DNA of 32,422 nucleotides. Source: an uncultured Thermomicrobiales bacterium. GTDB taxonomy: Bacteria > Chloroflexota > Chloroflexia > Thermomicrobiales > UBA6265. The position numbers and the translations under genes were made by a program. Within the stretch, counting starts at the first letter, position 1. Each line of letters begins with the position of its first letter. Under the pieces are notes generated by a model. The model ran no database searches, was not told where the DNA came from, and was given only the letters and a program-made list of their open reading frames with translations. The stretch lies in the NCBI GenBank assembly GCA_902806325.1, contig CADCWE010000031.1, positions 80,112-112,533 of the forward strand, read 5' to 3'. Shown piece by piece: positions 9,261-19,563 of this stretch.

Positions 9261-9655
9261 GCGATCCCGGGCAGAAGGCCGAAGACCGGCTTGCAACTCG
9301 GACGCGAAGCCCGTTCGCCTCCGCCGCCGTTGCGCACGATACCGTCCCGGTAGGCGGTCTTCGCTTCGCTTAATGCCGGCGCCTCTCGACTCCGTGCCGC
9401 CCCAGCAACCTGCCCGGTGGCGACGTTGAGGCGATTCCCGACGCTGAGCGAGGCGATCGAAAGGACCAAAGCCGTCAGTGCCGGCTCGTCGTCGTGCAGG
9501 GCGGCCTGATCCCCAATAGCGCCCGATACCGGGTCCGCCAGGTCGGCGATCCGGGTGACGTCCCCGGTGAGCGCCAGCGCGGCGGGTTCGAGCGCGATCG
9601 TCACCCCGCTCGAACCGTTGGGTGTGGTCCTCGGAGGCACGACGGACGCGATCAC
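9257..9655 (-). pseudogene. Probable C-terminal relic of an AhpD/carboxymuconolactone decarboxylase-like protein
   Basis: AALALTGDVTRIADLADPVSGAIGDQAALHDDEPALTALVLSIASLSVGNRLNVATGQVAG resembles the AhpD-like C-terminal pattern (ALAxTEAVTxI... LxALxxAIxxINxWNRLxVA); no intact N-terminus or CxxC core found. Confidence 0.45.
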
Positions 9656-9759
9656 CGACCGGCACCGACTTCGTCGACTTGACTCGGTGGTCCTCGGCGA
9701 CCGACTCGTACTGCTGGGCCGACGCCGACGGCAACCGGCGGCGATCCGAAGGTACCTTG

Positions 9760-10746
9760 CTATCCCAGTCGGATCTCGGTCCCCACGCCTCGGGCGATGG
9801 CCCGCTCGACCGCCCGCCGCGCCACCACCACGTCCTGCACCGCGTTGCCGACGGACTTGAACAACGTCAGCTCGTCGCTGCTGGTGCGCCCCGGCACGGT
9901 CCCGGAAACCACCATCCCGAGTTCACGCTGATAGTGTTCCAGACCGACCAGCCCCTCGGTCATCGGCACGATCAGGTCGCCCGCCTCGGCGACCGCCGCC
10001 TCGGCCGCGTCGACGACCACCGTCGACCGCGCGACCAACGCCGACGGCAACTCTTGCATCTGCGGCGTGTACGACCCGACCGCGTTGACGTGCGTTCCGG
10101 GACGCACCCCGGCCGCGTCGAAGACGGGCGTCCGGGACGTCGTCGCGGTGCAGACCACGTCGGCGTCCGCGATCGCGCCGTCCTCCCGCTCACGGGTCTC
10201 GATCCGGTCCCCGAGGTCGGGCCAATCGCGGGCGATCGCGGCCCGGTAACGCTCCAACGCCGCCCGGTTCGGATCGACGACCACGATCCGCTCGATCGGT
10301 CGCACCGCGCAGACGGCCGCCGCCTGGGTCACGCCTTGAGCCCCGCTGCCGAAGACCACCAAGGTCCGCGAATCCGGACGCGCCAACAGGTCGGTCGCCG
10401 CGCCGCAGCCCGCTCCGGTGCGGAGCGCGGTCAGGTACGTCCCGTCCATGATCGCCACCGGTTCGCCGGTCTCGTCGCTGACCAGGCAGACCAAGGCGTT
10501 GATGGTCGCCAAGCCGCGTTCCAGATTTGCCGGGAACACGGACACGATCTTCAGTCCCAGGGCGCCCATCACCGGCACCGACGCCGGCATAAACAAGGTG
10601 TCGCGCCCGTCGCCGAGGTGCAGCACCGTCCGCAACGGCGACTGCGTCCGTCTGGCCGACAGCTCGGCGAATACCTGCTTCATCAACGCGATCGCATCGG
10701 GCATCGGCACCAGCGCCCGGACTTCTTCCCTCGCCAACGCCAACAC
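9760..10746 (-). CDS. Ornithine cyclodeaminase/mu-crystallin family protein
   Basis: [15 protein letters not shown] Rossmann motif, [39 protein letters not shown] start chosen. Confidence 0.93.
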   Translation of the reverse strand: MLALAREEVRALVPMPDAIALMKQVFAELSARRTQSPLRTVLHLGDGRDTLFMPASVPVMGALGLKIVSVFPANLERGLATINALVCLVSDETGEPVAIMDGTYLTALRTGAGCGAATDLLARPDSRTLVVFGSGAQGVTQAAAVCAVRPIERIVVVDPNRAALERYRAAIARDWPDLGDRIETREREDGAIADADVVCTATTSRTPVFDAAGVRPGTHVNAVGSYTPQMQELPSALVARSTVVVDAAEAAVAEAGDLIVPMTEGLVGLEHYQRELGMVVSGTVPGRTSSDELTLFKSVGNAVQDVVVARRAVERAIARGVGTEIRLG

Positions 10747-10897
10747 GTCGTCGCTCCTCCCGTGCTCCCCGGCCCGCTCTTTCCCGGCGCCGATAGTAGC
10801 GGTGGGCGTTCTCCACCGCAACGGTCGGCCAGGGTTCGCGTGCTATACTCCCCCGCCGTTCGAACAACAGTCGCCTGATCCGTCTGCGAAGGGGCCG

Positions 10898-11473
10898 ATG
10901 GCCGAAGCGGGGCTTTCCAACCGGCTACGACACCACACCCGTCGCTCGGGCATCATGGTCGGACTGTCCATGGCGCTCGCGATCGCGGTTTGCATCGGCA
11001 GCTTCGTCGTCATCTACGCCCAGTTGACGCCGCTCGCCAGCGACTTCATCGGCATCGCCGAAGCGGAGCAGACCCCGACCCGGGTCGCTCGTCGCCCCAC
11101 GGCGGCGTCGGATGTCGCGGTGGTGGTCCAAACCCCGCCTCCAGACGCGGAGCCGCCGGGCACCACCGCCGCACTCCCAGTCGCGCCGACCGCGTCCGTG
11201 GCCGCGCAACCCGAACCGACCGCGACGGAATCGGCGTTTGAGGCCACGCACCGTTCGAACCCGGACACCGCGGTCAACCTCCGCAGCGAGCCGAGCCGCC
11301 AAGGCGGCGGCGAGACCGTTATCGTCGCGTTAACCGCCGGCACGGAACTCCAGTTTCTCGACGACGAGCAAGCCGATGAGCGAGGCGAAATCTGGCTCCG
11401 GGTTCGGACCGAAAACGACGAGGAAGGTTGGGTCCTCGAGTCGACGACGGAAGTACTGACAAACCCGGCATAG
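10898..11473 (+). CDS. Membrane-anchored protein with C-terminal SH3-like domain
   Basis: N-terminal TM helix, Pro/Thr/Ala-rich linker, VNLRSEPSRQGG...WLRVRTENDEEGWV. Confidence 0.75.
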   Translation: MAEAGLSNRLRHHTRRSGIMVGLSMALAIAVCIGSFVVIYAQLTPLASDFIGIAEAEQTPTRVARRPTAASDVAVVVQTPPPDAEPPGTTAALPVAPTASVAAQPEPTATESAFEATHRSNPDTAVNLRSEPSRQGGGETVIVALTAGTELQFLDDEQADERGEIWLRVRTENDEEGWVLESTTEVLTNPA

Positions 11474-11524
11474 CCGCGACGACCGCGACCACCGGCCGCC
11501 GCTCCAGCGCAAAGGACCGTCGCC

Positions 11525-12571
11525 ATGCAGCGCATCACCATCGTCGGGCTCGGCTTGATCGGCGGTTCCATCGGATTGGGGCTGCGCAAGTGGTCCGCCG
11601 GTGAAGGCCGCGCCGACGCCGCGATCGAGGTCATCGGGTTCGACACCGACCTCGATCAACAGCACTACGCGAAAAAGATCGCCGCGGTCGAGCGCGCCGA
11701 GTGGGACCTGGGCAAGGCGGTCCGCCAAGCCGATGTCGTCATCTTGGCGACGCCGGTCGGGGCGATGCGCGAGGTGATGACCGACATCGCCCCGCACCTC
11801 CAAAGCGGCTGCGTCGTCACCGACACCGGCTCGACGAAGGCCGACGTCGTGACCTGGGCGGACGAACTGCTGCCGCGCACCGTCAGCTTCGTCGGCGGTC
11901 ACCCGATGGCGGGCAAGGCGCAAAGCATCGAGGCGGCCGAGGCCGGGTTGTTTCAGGGCGCCACCTGGTGCGTCTCGCCGTCGGTGCGCGCCGCCGACGA
12001 GGCAATCCGCAACGTGCTCGGGATGATCGCCGCCCTCGGCGCCGAACCGTTCTTCGTCGACGCCGCCGAACACGACGCCTACGTCGCCGGGGTCAGCCAC
12101 CTCCCGTTCGTCCTCTCGGCGGCACTGATGAAGGCGGTCAGCGCCGACGCCTCCTGGCGCGACATGAAAACCCTGACCGCGGGCGGGTTCCGCGACTTCA
12201 GCCGCCTCGCCGCCGGCAGCCCGGCGATGCACCGCGACATCCTGCTGACGAACCGCCAGGCGGTCGACCGCTGGCTGGAGTCCTACATCGGTGTTTTGGG
12301 CGAGGTGAGGACGCTGCTTGCCCGCCACGACGACGAAGCCGCCGAGGGACTGCACGCCTTTTTCGACCAGGCCCGCGACGCCCGCGCCGAATGGGCGACC
12401 CAAACCACCCGCGAAGGCGAATTGCTCCACGGCACGGCCGCCGAGCTGTCGCCCGAGAACATCGGCGACCAGATGGGCCGGATGCTGATGGGCGGCTTCG
12501 CCCGCCGCCGCAAGTCCGCCCTCGATCGGGTCGGCCGGGGCACCGATCGCAAAGGTGCCCGGCGCGACTAA
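11525..12571 (+). CDS. tyrA: Prephenate dehydrogenase
   Basis: IVGLGLIGGSIGL, TDTGSTKADV, FVGGHPMAGK, GVSHLPFVLSAAL. Confidence 0.93.
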   Translation: MQRITIVGLGLIGGSIGLGLRKWSAGEGRADAAIEVIGFDTDLDQQHYAKKIAAVERAEWDLGKAVRQADVVILATPVGAMREVMTDIAPHLQSGCVVTDTGSTKADVVTWADELLPRTVSFVGGHPMAGKAQSIEAAEAGLFQGATWCVSPSVRAADEAIRNVLGMIAALGAEPFFVDAAEHDAYVAGVSHLPFVLSAALMKAVSADASWRDMKTLTAGGFRDFSRLAAGSPAMHRDILLTNRQAVDRWLESYIGVLGEVRTLLARHDDEAAEGLHAFFDQARDARAEWATQTTREGELLHGTAAELSPENIGDQMGRMLMGGFARRRKSALDRVGRGTDRKGARRD

Positions 12572-12576
12572 CCCTG

Positions 12577-13056
12577 CTACGGAACGATGCGCCACTCCGG
12601 GGGCAACTCGTACCGGTACAGCGCCCGGGTCGGGCGACCGTCGCGCCAGATCCGGCCCCGGTCGCGGCGGCGCAGATTGTTGTACGCGTTTTGAATCTGG
12701 ACGATGCGCCGCGCCGGCAGATTGAACACGACCAAGCCCGCACCGACCCCTTCCAGACTGCGGCGGCGCGTGTCCTCGTCCACGACCCGAAACGGCGGCA
12801 CCTCCGTCGCGGGTGCCCAGCCGGCCCGGAGTATGAATTCCTTGACCGACGATGCGCCGTTGTGCTCGTCGAACACCCAAAGGCCGTTGAGAATCGGGGT
12901 CAGGGCGTCTGCGTCGTAGGCCGAGGCCGCGTTCAGGAGGGTCCGGTGGTCGGCCGTCCCCTGCGCGCAGGCGGCGGTGAGCATCTTCAGGATATGCGCC
13001 GGGGCCACGAAGCTGACGGCCCCGGCGTCGTCGACGACGGTGATACGGATCTCCAC
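12577..13056 (-). CDS. Hypothetical protein
   Basis: VEIRITVVDDAGAVSFVAPAHILKML...; GTG start inferred; convergent with tyrA, 5-bp gap. Confidence 0.55.
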   Translation of the reverse strand: MEIRITVVDDAGAVSFVAPAHILKMLTAACAQGTADHRTLLNAASAYDADALTPILNGLWVFDEHNGASSVKEFILRAGWAPATEVPPFRVVDEDTRRRSLEGVGAGLVVFNLPARRIVQIQNAYNNLRRRDRGRIWRDGRPTRALYRYELPPEWRIVP

Positions 13057-13250
13057 GGTACCGGTGCTCCAACAACCGAGTGCGGATTCGTTTGGCCGCC
13101 AAACGTTCCCGAACGTCGTCGCGGAACGGACCAGGGTGGCCAGTGAACCGGCTCCGGGTCGCGCGTTGGCGTCCACGGAAGTGGCTACTGTACCATCACG
13201 CTCGCGCACGGTCGCCGTGACGGCGTGTCGCCGCGGAGGAGCATCGGGTT

Positions 13251-13715
13251 ATGGATCGACCGAACCAGGGCGAGCCGAACGAGTCGCCTCCGCCGCGCCG
13301 GAGCCGGCTGGAGGACGAGGTGCTGGAGATCCTCCACCGCACGGACCAGCCGGCGTCGTTCGGCGACCACGTCCGGCGCAAGTCCGCCCGCCAGCGTCGA
13401 GACCGGCTGGATCGGGCGCGTGGCGCGGTCACCCCGACCGGGGGAGTTTTCCCGCTGGACCCCACCACCTCCTTGGTCGGGTGCCTCATCGCCGCGTTCC
13501 TGGCCTTGGTGATCCGCGATATCTCCGCGTTGCTGTCGACCTTGCTCGCGATCGTCAGCATCGGGCTGCTCCTGTGGCCGATCGTCGACCGGTTTCGGCG
13601 TCCCCAACAGGCGGACATCAAACGGTGGCGCGGGCGCGACGTCGACCTCAGCCCGCCGCCGCCGCCGTGGGTGCGCTCGCTGCAGAACCGGTTCCGCCGC
13701 CCGCCCAGGATCTAG
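13251..13715 (+). CDS. Hypothetical membrane protein (two predicted TM helices)
   Basis: Hydrophobic segments SLVGCLIAAFLALVI and ALLSTLLAIVSIGLLLWPI; ATG start. Confidence 0.65.
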   Translation: MDRPNQGEPNESPPPRRSRLEDEVLEILHRTDQPASFGDHVRRKSARQRRDRLDRARGAVTPTGGVFPLDPTTSLVGCLIAAFLALVIRDISALLSTLLAIVSIGLLLWPIVDRFRRPQQADIKRWRGRDVDLSPPPPPWVRSLQNRFRRPPRI

Positions 13716-13760
13716 AGAAGCCACTTCGTCGTCTCGCCACCGCCACGTGAAGGACCGTCG

Positions 13761-14249
13761 ATGCCGCAGGTCGTGTCGGACATGGTGGACGCCTACATCG
13801 TCCGCCGGATCAACGCCAGGACCCAATTCCTGCTTCTCCTGCGTCGCCCCGACGTCGCCCTGGGCAGCACCTGGCAGAGCATCCACTCCGCCGTCCGTCC
13901 CGGCGAAACCGCCGTCGAGGCCGCCAAACGGGCGATTCTGGATTCGACCGGTCTCGAAACGATGGACGCCTACGCCGCCGATTACATCAACCAGACCTAC
14001 GACCATGGGCGCGACCGGATCGTCCTTGCGCCGGTATTTGCCTTCACCGTCGCCCCGCGCCCTGCGGTCCGGCTCGGCGACGACTACTGCGACAGCGCCT
14101 GGTGCGGGCGCGACGAAGCCGCCGCCCGGCTGCTCTGGTCGGGCCAGCGGTGGGCGGTGCGCCACATCGACGACGTGATCGGGATGGGCGGTCCCGACGC
14201 CGAGTTCTACCGCATCGAGTCGCCCGCCGGGTCCGGCGAGGGAACATGA
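13761..14249 (+). CDS. Nudix-fold protein with degenerate Nudix box
   Basis: [29 protein letters not shown] aligns with a Nudix box but lacks REUXEE. Confidence 0.7.
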   Translation: MPQVVSDMVDAYIVRRINARTQFLLLLRRPDVALGSTWQSIHSAVRPGETAVEAAKRAILDSTGLETMDAYAADYINQTYDHGRDRIVLAPVFAFTVAPRPAVRLGDDYCDSAWCGRDEAAARLLWSGQRWAVRHIDDVIGMGGPDAEFYRIESPAGSGEGT

Positions 14250-14323
14250 TCCGGCCCCGGCGGGGTATACTTCCCCCTTGGCAGTTCCATGAATCATACC
14301 CGACGGCACCCTCCGGAGGGCCA

Positions 14324-16336
14324 ATGCCCGACTTCAAAATCGTCTCCGACCTCCGCCCCACCGGCGACCAACCGAAGGCGATCGAAGGGCTGGTCGCGGG
14401 CCTCAACGACCGGCTCCGCTTCCAAACCCTGCTCGGCGTCACCGGTTCCGGCAAGACGTTTTCGATGGCCAACGTCGTCCAGGCGGTCAACCGCCCGACC
14501 CTGGTGTTGGCCCACAACAAGACCCTCGCCGCCCAGCTCTACTCCGAGTTCAAGGAGTTCTTTCCCCACAACGCGGTCGAGTACTTCGTCTCCTACTACG
14601 ACTATTACCAGCCGGAAGCCTACGTCGCCCGCACCGACACCTTCATCGAAAAAGACGCCGACATCAACGAGGAGATCGACAAGCTCCGCCACGCCGCGAC
14701 CCGCGCCCTCTTGACCCGGCGCGATGTCCTCATCGTGGCCTCCGTCTCGTGCATTTACGGTCTCGGCTCGCCGGAAGAGTACGGCAACACCGTCGTCTCG
14801 TTGCGACGCGGCGCCCAGACCCGGCGCGACAAAGTCATCCGGCACCTCATCGACATCCAATACGACCGCAACGACATGACCCTCGTCCGCGGTTCGTTCC
14901 GGGTCCGCGGCGACACGATCGAGATTTTTCCGGCCTACGAGGAGATCGCGATCCGGGTCGAGTTCTTCGGCGACGAAGTCGAACGGATCGTCGAAGTCGA
15001 CCCGCTGACCGGCGAATTGCTGATCGAACGGTTGGAACTCGATGTCTACCCAGCGAAGCACTTCGTCACCACGTCCGACAAGCTGGCGGTGGCGATGAAG
15101 GACATCGAGGCCGAACTCGACGAGCGCCTGGCGGTGCTGGACGGCGACGGCCGGGTCCTCGAAGCCGCCCGCCTCCGCCAACGGACGATGTACGACCTGG
15201 AGATGATGCAAGAGGCGGGCTACTGCTCCGGGATCGAGAACTACTCGATGCACTTGTCCCGCCGCAAACCCGGCGAGCAACCATCGACCTTGTTGGACTA
15301 CTTCCCGGACGACTACCTCCTGTTCGTCGACGAGTCCCACATCTCCCTACCCCAGGTCCGCGGCATGTACTCCGGCGACCGCGCCCGCAAGGACGTTTTG
15401 GTCGAGCACGGGTTCCGTCTCCCCTCGGCGCGCGACAACCGGCCGCTGACCTTCGCCGAGTTCGAGCGGATGATCGGGCAGGCGATCTTCGTCTCCGCAA
15501 CGCCGGGTCCGTACGAGCAGGAGCACGCCGAGCGGGTGGTCGAGCAGGTGATCCGGCCGACCGGATTGATCGACCCGGCGATCTCGGTCCGCCCGACCAA
15601 AGGCCAGATTGATGACCTGCTCGCCGAAGTCAATCAGCGCGTCTCCCGTGGCGAACGCGTCCTGGTCACGACCCTGACCAAGCGGATGGCCGAGGACCTC
15701 GCCGATTACTTGAAGGAGATGGGCGTCCGCACCCAGTACCTCCACTCCGAGATCGAGACCCTGGAACGAATCGAGATCCTGCGCGACCTCCGGCTCGGCG
15801 TTCACGATGTCGTGGTCGGGATCAACCTGCTCCGGGAAGGGCTCGACCTCCCGGAAGTCTCTTTGGTCGCGATCCTGGACGCGGACAAGGAAGGGTTCCT
15901 CCGCTCGGCCGGTTCCTTGATCCAAACCATCGGCCGGGCAGCCCGGCACGTCGACGGCCAGGTCATCATGTACGCCGACACCATGACCGGCTCGATGAAG
16001 ACCGCGATCGACGAGACATACCGCCGCCGGGCGATCCAGATTGCTCACAACGAGGCCAATGGAATCGAGCCACGCGGCATTATCAAAGAGATCAAGGACC
16101 TGACCGACCGCGTCCGCGCGGTGGCGGAAGAACACGCCGGGTACTCGACCGGCGGCAACGACAATCCCGGCGTGATCGCCGAGGTACCAAAGGACGAGCT
16201 GGTGCGGATGGTCAAGGACCTCGAATCGCAGATGAAAGCGTCGGCGAAGGACCTCGAGTTCGAGAAGGCGGCGCTGCTGCGGGACCAGATCGTCGAGCTG
16301 CGCCGGATCATCCAACTCGACCCGGTGCTGCAGTAG
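14324..16336 (+). CDS. uvrB: Excinuclease ABC subunit B
   Basis: [67 protein letters not shown] motif at C-terminus. Confidence 0.98.
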   Translation: MPDFKIVSDLRPTGDQPKAIEGLVAGLNDRLRFQTLLGVTGSGKTFSMANVVQAVNRPTLVLAHNKTLAAQLYSEFKEFFPHNAVEYFVSYYDYYQPEAYVARTDTFIEKDADINEEIDKLRHAATRALLTRRDVLIVASVSCIYGLGSPEEYGNTVVSLRRGAQTRRDKVIRHLIDIQYDRNDMTLVRGSFRVRGDTIEIFPAYEEIAIRVEFFGDEVERIVEVDPLTGELLIERLELDVYPAKHFVTTSDKLAVAMKDIEAELDERLAVLDGDGRVLEAARLRQRTMYDLEMMQEAGYCSGIENYSMHLSRRKPGEQPSTLLDYFPDDYLLFVDESHISLPQVRGMYSGDRARKDVLVEHGFRLPSARDNRPLTFAEFERMIGQAIFVSATPGPYEQEHAERVVEQVIRPTGLIDPAISVRPTKGQIDDLLAEVNQRVSRGERVLVTTLTKRMAEDLADYLKEMGVRTQYLHSEIETLERIEILRDLRLGVHDVVVGINLLREGLDLPEVSLVAILDADKEGFLRSAGSLIQTIGRAARHVDGQVIMYADTMTGSMKTAIDETYRRRAIQIAHNEANGIEPRGIIKEIKDLTDRVRAVAEEHAGYSTGGNDNPGVIAEVPKDELVRMVKDLESQMKASAKDLEFEKAALLRDQIVELRRIIQLDPVLQ

Positions 16337-16381
16337 CCGCCGGCCGCAGCTCACGCTCCGCCAGCAGGAGGCATTCGCCCG

Positions 16382-17395
16382 TTGACCTCTCTTTCTCGCA
16401 CTCCGTCGTCCGCCCGTATCGCCGCCATCGGGGCCGTGCTGGTGGTCGTGGTCCTCACGTCCGGATCGCCCGTCCGGATCGCGTCGGCGGGCGAGGCGAC
16501 GCCGACCCCGTCCGGCGCGGCCGGCGAAATCGCCTCGCAGTTGCCTCCCGCCGATTTGCCCAGCATCAGCGAGCAGGGTTACCGTTTCGCCCTCAACGCC
16601 GATCTCGACGCCGAGTTCGACAGCGTCGCCACCGAGGCACCGGTCTACCGGATTACGCCGACCCCGCTGGACGCCGACGCCGCGGCCGATCTAGCCGAGC
16701 GGCTGGACATCGGGGCGGAGATCGAGGACCGCGGTGGTGGCACCTTCGCCGCGTCCGGCGAGGGCCAGCTCTTCGTCACCCCGACCTTGATCCAGTACCT
16801 CTCGACGGCCGACGCGACCGACGGCGAGCTGCCCAACGACGAGGAAGCGGTGGCCTTCGCCCGAGAGTGGCTGCGCCGCGCGGCGCTGATCCCGCCGGAC
16901 CTCGGCGACGGCCGGGTCGTCAGCCGGACCGATCTGCCCGGCCGGGTCGTCGTCTCGTTTGCTCCCGTCGAACCGGCCCAGGTGCTGGCCGCCTATCCGG
17001 GGATCACCGTGTCGCTGGGTCCGAATGGCCGGGTGCTGGAAGCGTCGTCCCGCTGGATGGGGATCGAGCGCGCCGATCTGTACCGGCTGCGGCCCGCCCA
17101 AGACGCCTGGCTGCGGGTCGAAGCGGGAGAAGCCTACCTTGAAGTGGACCTCTCGGAATCCGGAATAACGCCCGGCTCCGAGGTCAAGGGGACGGTCGAG
17201 TACACCGAGATCGGCCTTGCCTATACCACCGCCGGTCCCCCCGGCGGAGAGCAGTACCTGGAACCGGTGTACGTCTTCGGCGGGCGCCTGCGAATCGAAA
17301 ACACCGACCAGGACTTGGACGTCAGGGCCTACGTCCCTGCGCTGGCCGTCAACGACGCCCCGGTCGGGGCGATCCCGGCCGCTCCCCGCGTATGA
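16382..17395 (+). CDS. Putative secreted/extracytoplasmic protein
   Basis: N-terminal signal-like segment IAAIGAVLVVVVLTSGSPVRIASAGEA; ORF overlaps aroQ start; start codon uncertain (TTG at 16382). Confidence 0.7.
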   Translation: MTSLSRTPSSARIAAIGAVLVVVVLTSGSPVRIASAGEATPTPSGAAGEIASQLPPADLPSISEQGYRFALNADLDAEFDSVATEAPVYRITPTPLDADAAADLAERLDIGAEIEDRGGGTFAASGEGQLFVTPTLIQYLSTADATDGELPNDEEAVAFAREWLRRAALIPPDLGDGRVVSRTDLPGRVVVSFAPVEPAQVLAAYPGITVSLGPNGRVLEASSRWMGIERADLYRLRPAQDAWLRVEAGEAYLEVDLSESGITPGSEVKGTVEYTEIGLAYTTAGPPGGEQYLEPVYVFGGRLRIENTDQDLDVRAYVPALAVNDAPVGAIPAAPRV

Positions 17396-17862
17396 GCGCG
17401 CGACCGACGATCCTGGTGCTACATGGGCCGAACCTCAATCTGCTCGGCACCCGCGAGCCCCACCTCTACGGGGCGACGACCCTCTCCGAAGTCGACGCCG
17501 ACCTGCGGCGGATCGGCGACGCGGCCGATCCGCCCGTCACCGTCCGGACGCTGCAATCGAACCACGAAGGCGCCTTGATCGACGCCATCCAAACGCTCGG
17601 CCCAAATGCCTGTGGTATCATCGTCAACCCAGGTGGCCTGACCCACTACAGCATCGCGTTGCGCGATGCGTTGGCCGCGGTTGATCGCCCGGTGGTCGAG
17701 GTCCATGTCAGCAACATCCACGCCCGCGAGGAGTTCCGCCACCGCTCGGTCGTGGCGCCGGTCGCGCGCGGGCAGATCGCGGGGTTGGGTGTGGACGGCT
17801 ATCGGTTGGCGCTGCGCCACCTGATTGAGACCGAATCACGGCGCAAGGGAGATCGCGGATGA
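17392..17862 (+). CDS. aroQ: 3-dehydroquinate dehydratase, type II
   Basis: LHGPNLNLLGTREPHLYG, SNHEGALID, NPGGLTHYSIALRDAL, EVHVSNIHAREEFR. Confidence 0.97.
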   Translation: MSARPTILVLHGPNLNLLGTREPHLYGATTLSEVDADLRRIGDAADPPVTVRTLQSNHEGALIDAIQTLGPNACGIIVNPGGLTHYSIALRDALAAVDRPVVEVHVSNIHAREEFRHRSVVAPVARGQIAGLGVDGYRLALRHLIETESRRKGDRG

Positions 17863-18953
17863 TGGGAGAATCGGATCGGTTGGCTCACCTGCGGGACCTG
17901 GCGCGGGAGCGCGGCCTGGACGCGGTCTTGGTTAGCCACCCCGCCAACCGGTTCTACCTGAGCGGCTTCCGCGCCGACGATCACGGGCCGGACGAAACCA
18001 GCGGCATGCTGCTCGTCGCCGCCGACGCCGCCCACCTCTACACCGGTGCCACCAACCTCGGCTGGGCGACGGCCGACGCGCCCGGGTTCGACGTCCGCGC
18101 CTGGCAACGCCCGTGGCCAAACGCGATGGCCGACGCGATCAAGGACGGCGGCTGGCGGCGGATCGGGTTCGAAGACGACGCCCTGACGGTCGCCTTCCAT
18201 GCCCGTCTCCAACGTGGTCTGGACGGCGCGGCGGAACTCGTCCCGCTCGGCGCCGCGCTGAACGCCCTGCGGGCGGTCAAGGATCGGAGCGAACTGGACG
18301 CGCTGCGCGCTGTGACGCTGCTGACCGACGCGGTCTTCGTCGACGCGACCGCCGACCTCCAGCCCGGGATCACCGAGCGGGAGCTGGCCTGGCGGATCGA
18401 ACGCGGCTTTCGGGACCGCGGCGCCGACAGACCCGCTTTTGACACCATCGTCGCCTCCGGTCCGCATGCCGCCCGACCTCACCACGAGCCGGGGGATCGC
18501 CCGTTCGCCGAGGGCGAACCGATCGTGATCGACATGGGTGCCCGGCTCGGCGGCTACAACGGCGACCTGACTCGCACGATTTGGATCGGCGACCCGGAGC
18601 CGCGCCTGCGCGAAATTTACGGCGTCGTCCATGCCGCCCAGCAAGCCGCGCTCGGCGCGATCGGCGCCGGCGTGCCGGCGAAGGATGTCGACGCCGCCGC
18701 CCGCGCCATCATCGAAGCGGCCGGCTATGCCGATCAGTTCGTCCACGGCACCGGGCACGGTCTCGGGATCAAGGTCCACGAGGCGCCGAGCGCGTCGACC
18801 GTCTCCGAGGACGTGCTTTCCGCCGGTCAGGTCATGACCGTCGAACCCGGCATCTATGTGACGGATTGGGGCGGCGTGCGGATCGAAGATGTCGGCGCCG
18901 TCCTTGCTGACGGGTTCGATGTCTTCACCACGGCGCCGAAACGGTTCGTTTGA
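17859..18953 (+). CDS. M24 family Xaa-Pro aminopeptidase/dipeptidase
   Basis: FDTIVASGPHAARPHHEPGDR, IDMGARLGGYNGDLTRT, GTGHGLGIKVHEAP, VEPGIYVTDWGGVRIED. Confidence 0.95.
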   Translation: MMGESDRLAHLRDLARERGLDAVLVSHPANRFYLSGFRADDHGPDETSGMLLVAADAAHLYTGATNLGWATADAPGFDVRAWQRPWPNAMADAIKDGGWRRIGFEDDALTVAFHARLQRGLDGAAELVPLGAALNALRAVKDRSELDALRAVTLLTDAVFVDATADLQPGITERELAWRIERGFRDRGADRPAFDTIVASGPHAARPHHEPGDRPFAEGEPIVIDMGARLGGYNGDLTRTIWIGDPEPRLREIYGVVHAAQQAALGAIGAGVPAKDVDAAARAIIEAAGYADQFVHGTGHGLGIKVHEAPSASTVSEDVLSAGQVMTVEPGIYVTDWGGVRIEDVGAVLADGFDVFTTAPKRFV

Positions 18954-19000
18954 CGCCCCCCGGCATCCGATGACGCCGGGCGGTGAACGGAGTACAGGCC

Positions 19001-19561
19001 ATGATCGATACCGGCGGGCTTCGCAAAGGCATCACCCTCGACATTGATGGGCGGTTGGTCAAGGTGATCGACTACGCCCACAACAAGCAAGGGCGCGGCT
19101 CCGCCCAGGTGCGGATGACCCTGCGCGACCTGCGCTCCGGATCGACCACCCAACAGACGGTCCAGTCCGGGGCAAAGTTCACCTCGGTCCGCCTCGAACG
19201 GCAGCACGTCCAGTACCTCTATCACGAAGGCGACCACTACCACTTTATGGACACCGACACGTTCGACCAGATGGCACTCGACGCCGCCGCGCTCGGCGAC
19301 AGCGTCAAGTACATCCGGGAGAACGACGTGGTCGACGTGCTGACCTACAACAACGAGCCCATTGACATCGAACTGCCGACCTCCGTTAACCTGCGGATCG
19401 AGCAAACCGACCCGGGCTTCAAGGGCGACACCGCCACCGGCGGCACCAAGCCGGCGACGATGGAAACCGGTCTGGTGGTCAGCGTGCCCCTCTTCGTCAA
19501 CCCCGGGGATCTGATCAAGATCGACACCCGGACCGGCGAGTACATCGAGCGGGTCACCTAA
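19001..19561 (+). CDS. efp: Elongation factor P (Arg at the modified-loop tip)
   Basis: GLRKGITLDIDGRLVKVIDYAHNKQGRGSAQVR, GDTATGGTKPATMETGLVVSVPLFVNPGDLIKIDTRTGEYIERV; ORF open from GTG at 18983. Confidence 0.95.
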   Translation: MIDTGGLRKGITLDIDGRLVKVIDYAHNKQGRGSAQVRMTLRDLRSGSTTQQTVQSGAKFTSVRLERQHVQYLYHEGDHYHFMDTDTFDQMALDAAALGDSVKYIRENDVVDVLTYNNEPIDIELPTSVNLRIEQTDPGFKGDTATGGTKPATMETGLVVSVPLFVNPGDLIKIDTRTGEYIERVT

Positions 19562-19563
19562 CC

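Noticed and set aside
9622-10878. 418-aa plus-strand ORF over the ornithine cyclodeaminase gene
   Set aside because: Antisense composition artefact; the minus strand carries the real protein.
11330-13102. 590-aa minus-strand ORF opposite tyrA
   Set aside because: Antisense shadow ORF; tyrA on the plus strand is well supported.
18959-18980. Hairpin cccggc-atccgatgac-gccggg between the M24 peptidase and efp
   Set aside because: Only a 6-bp stem with a large loop and no T-tract; not enough to call a terminator or riboregulator.
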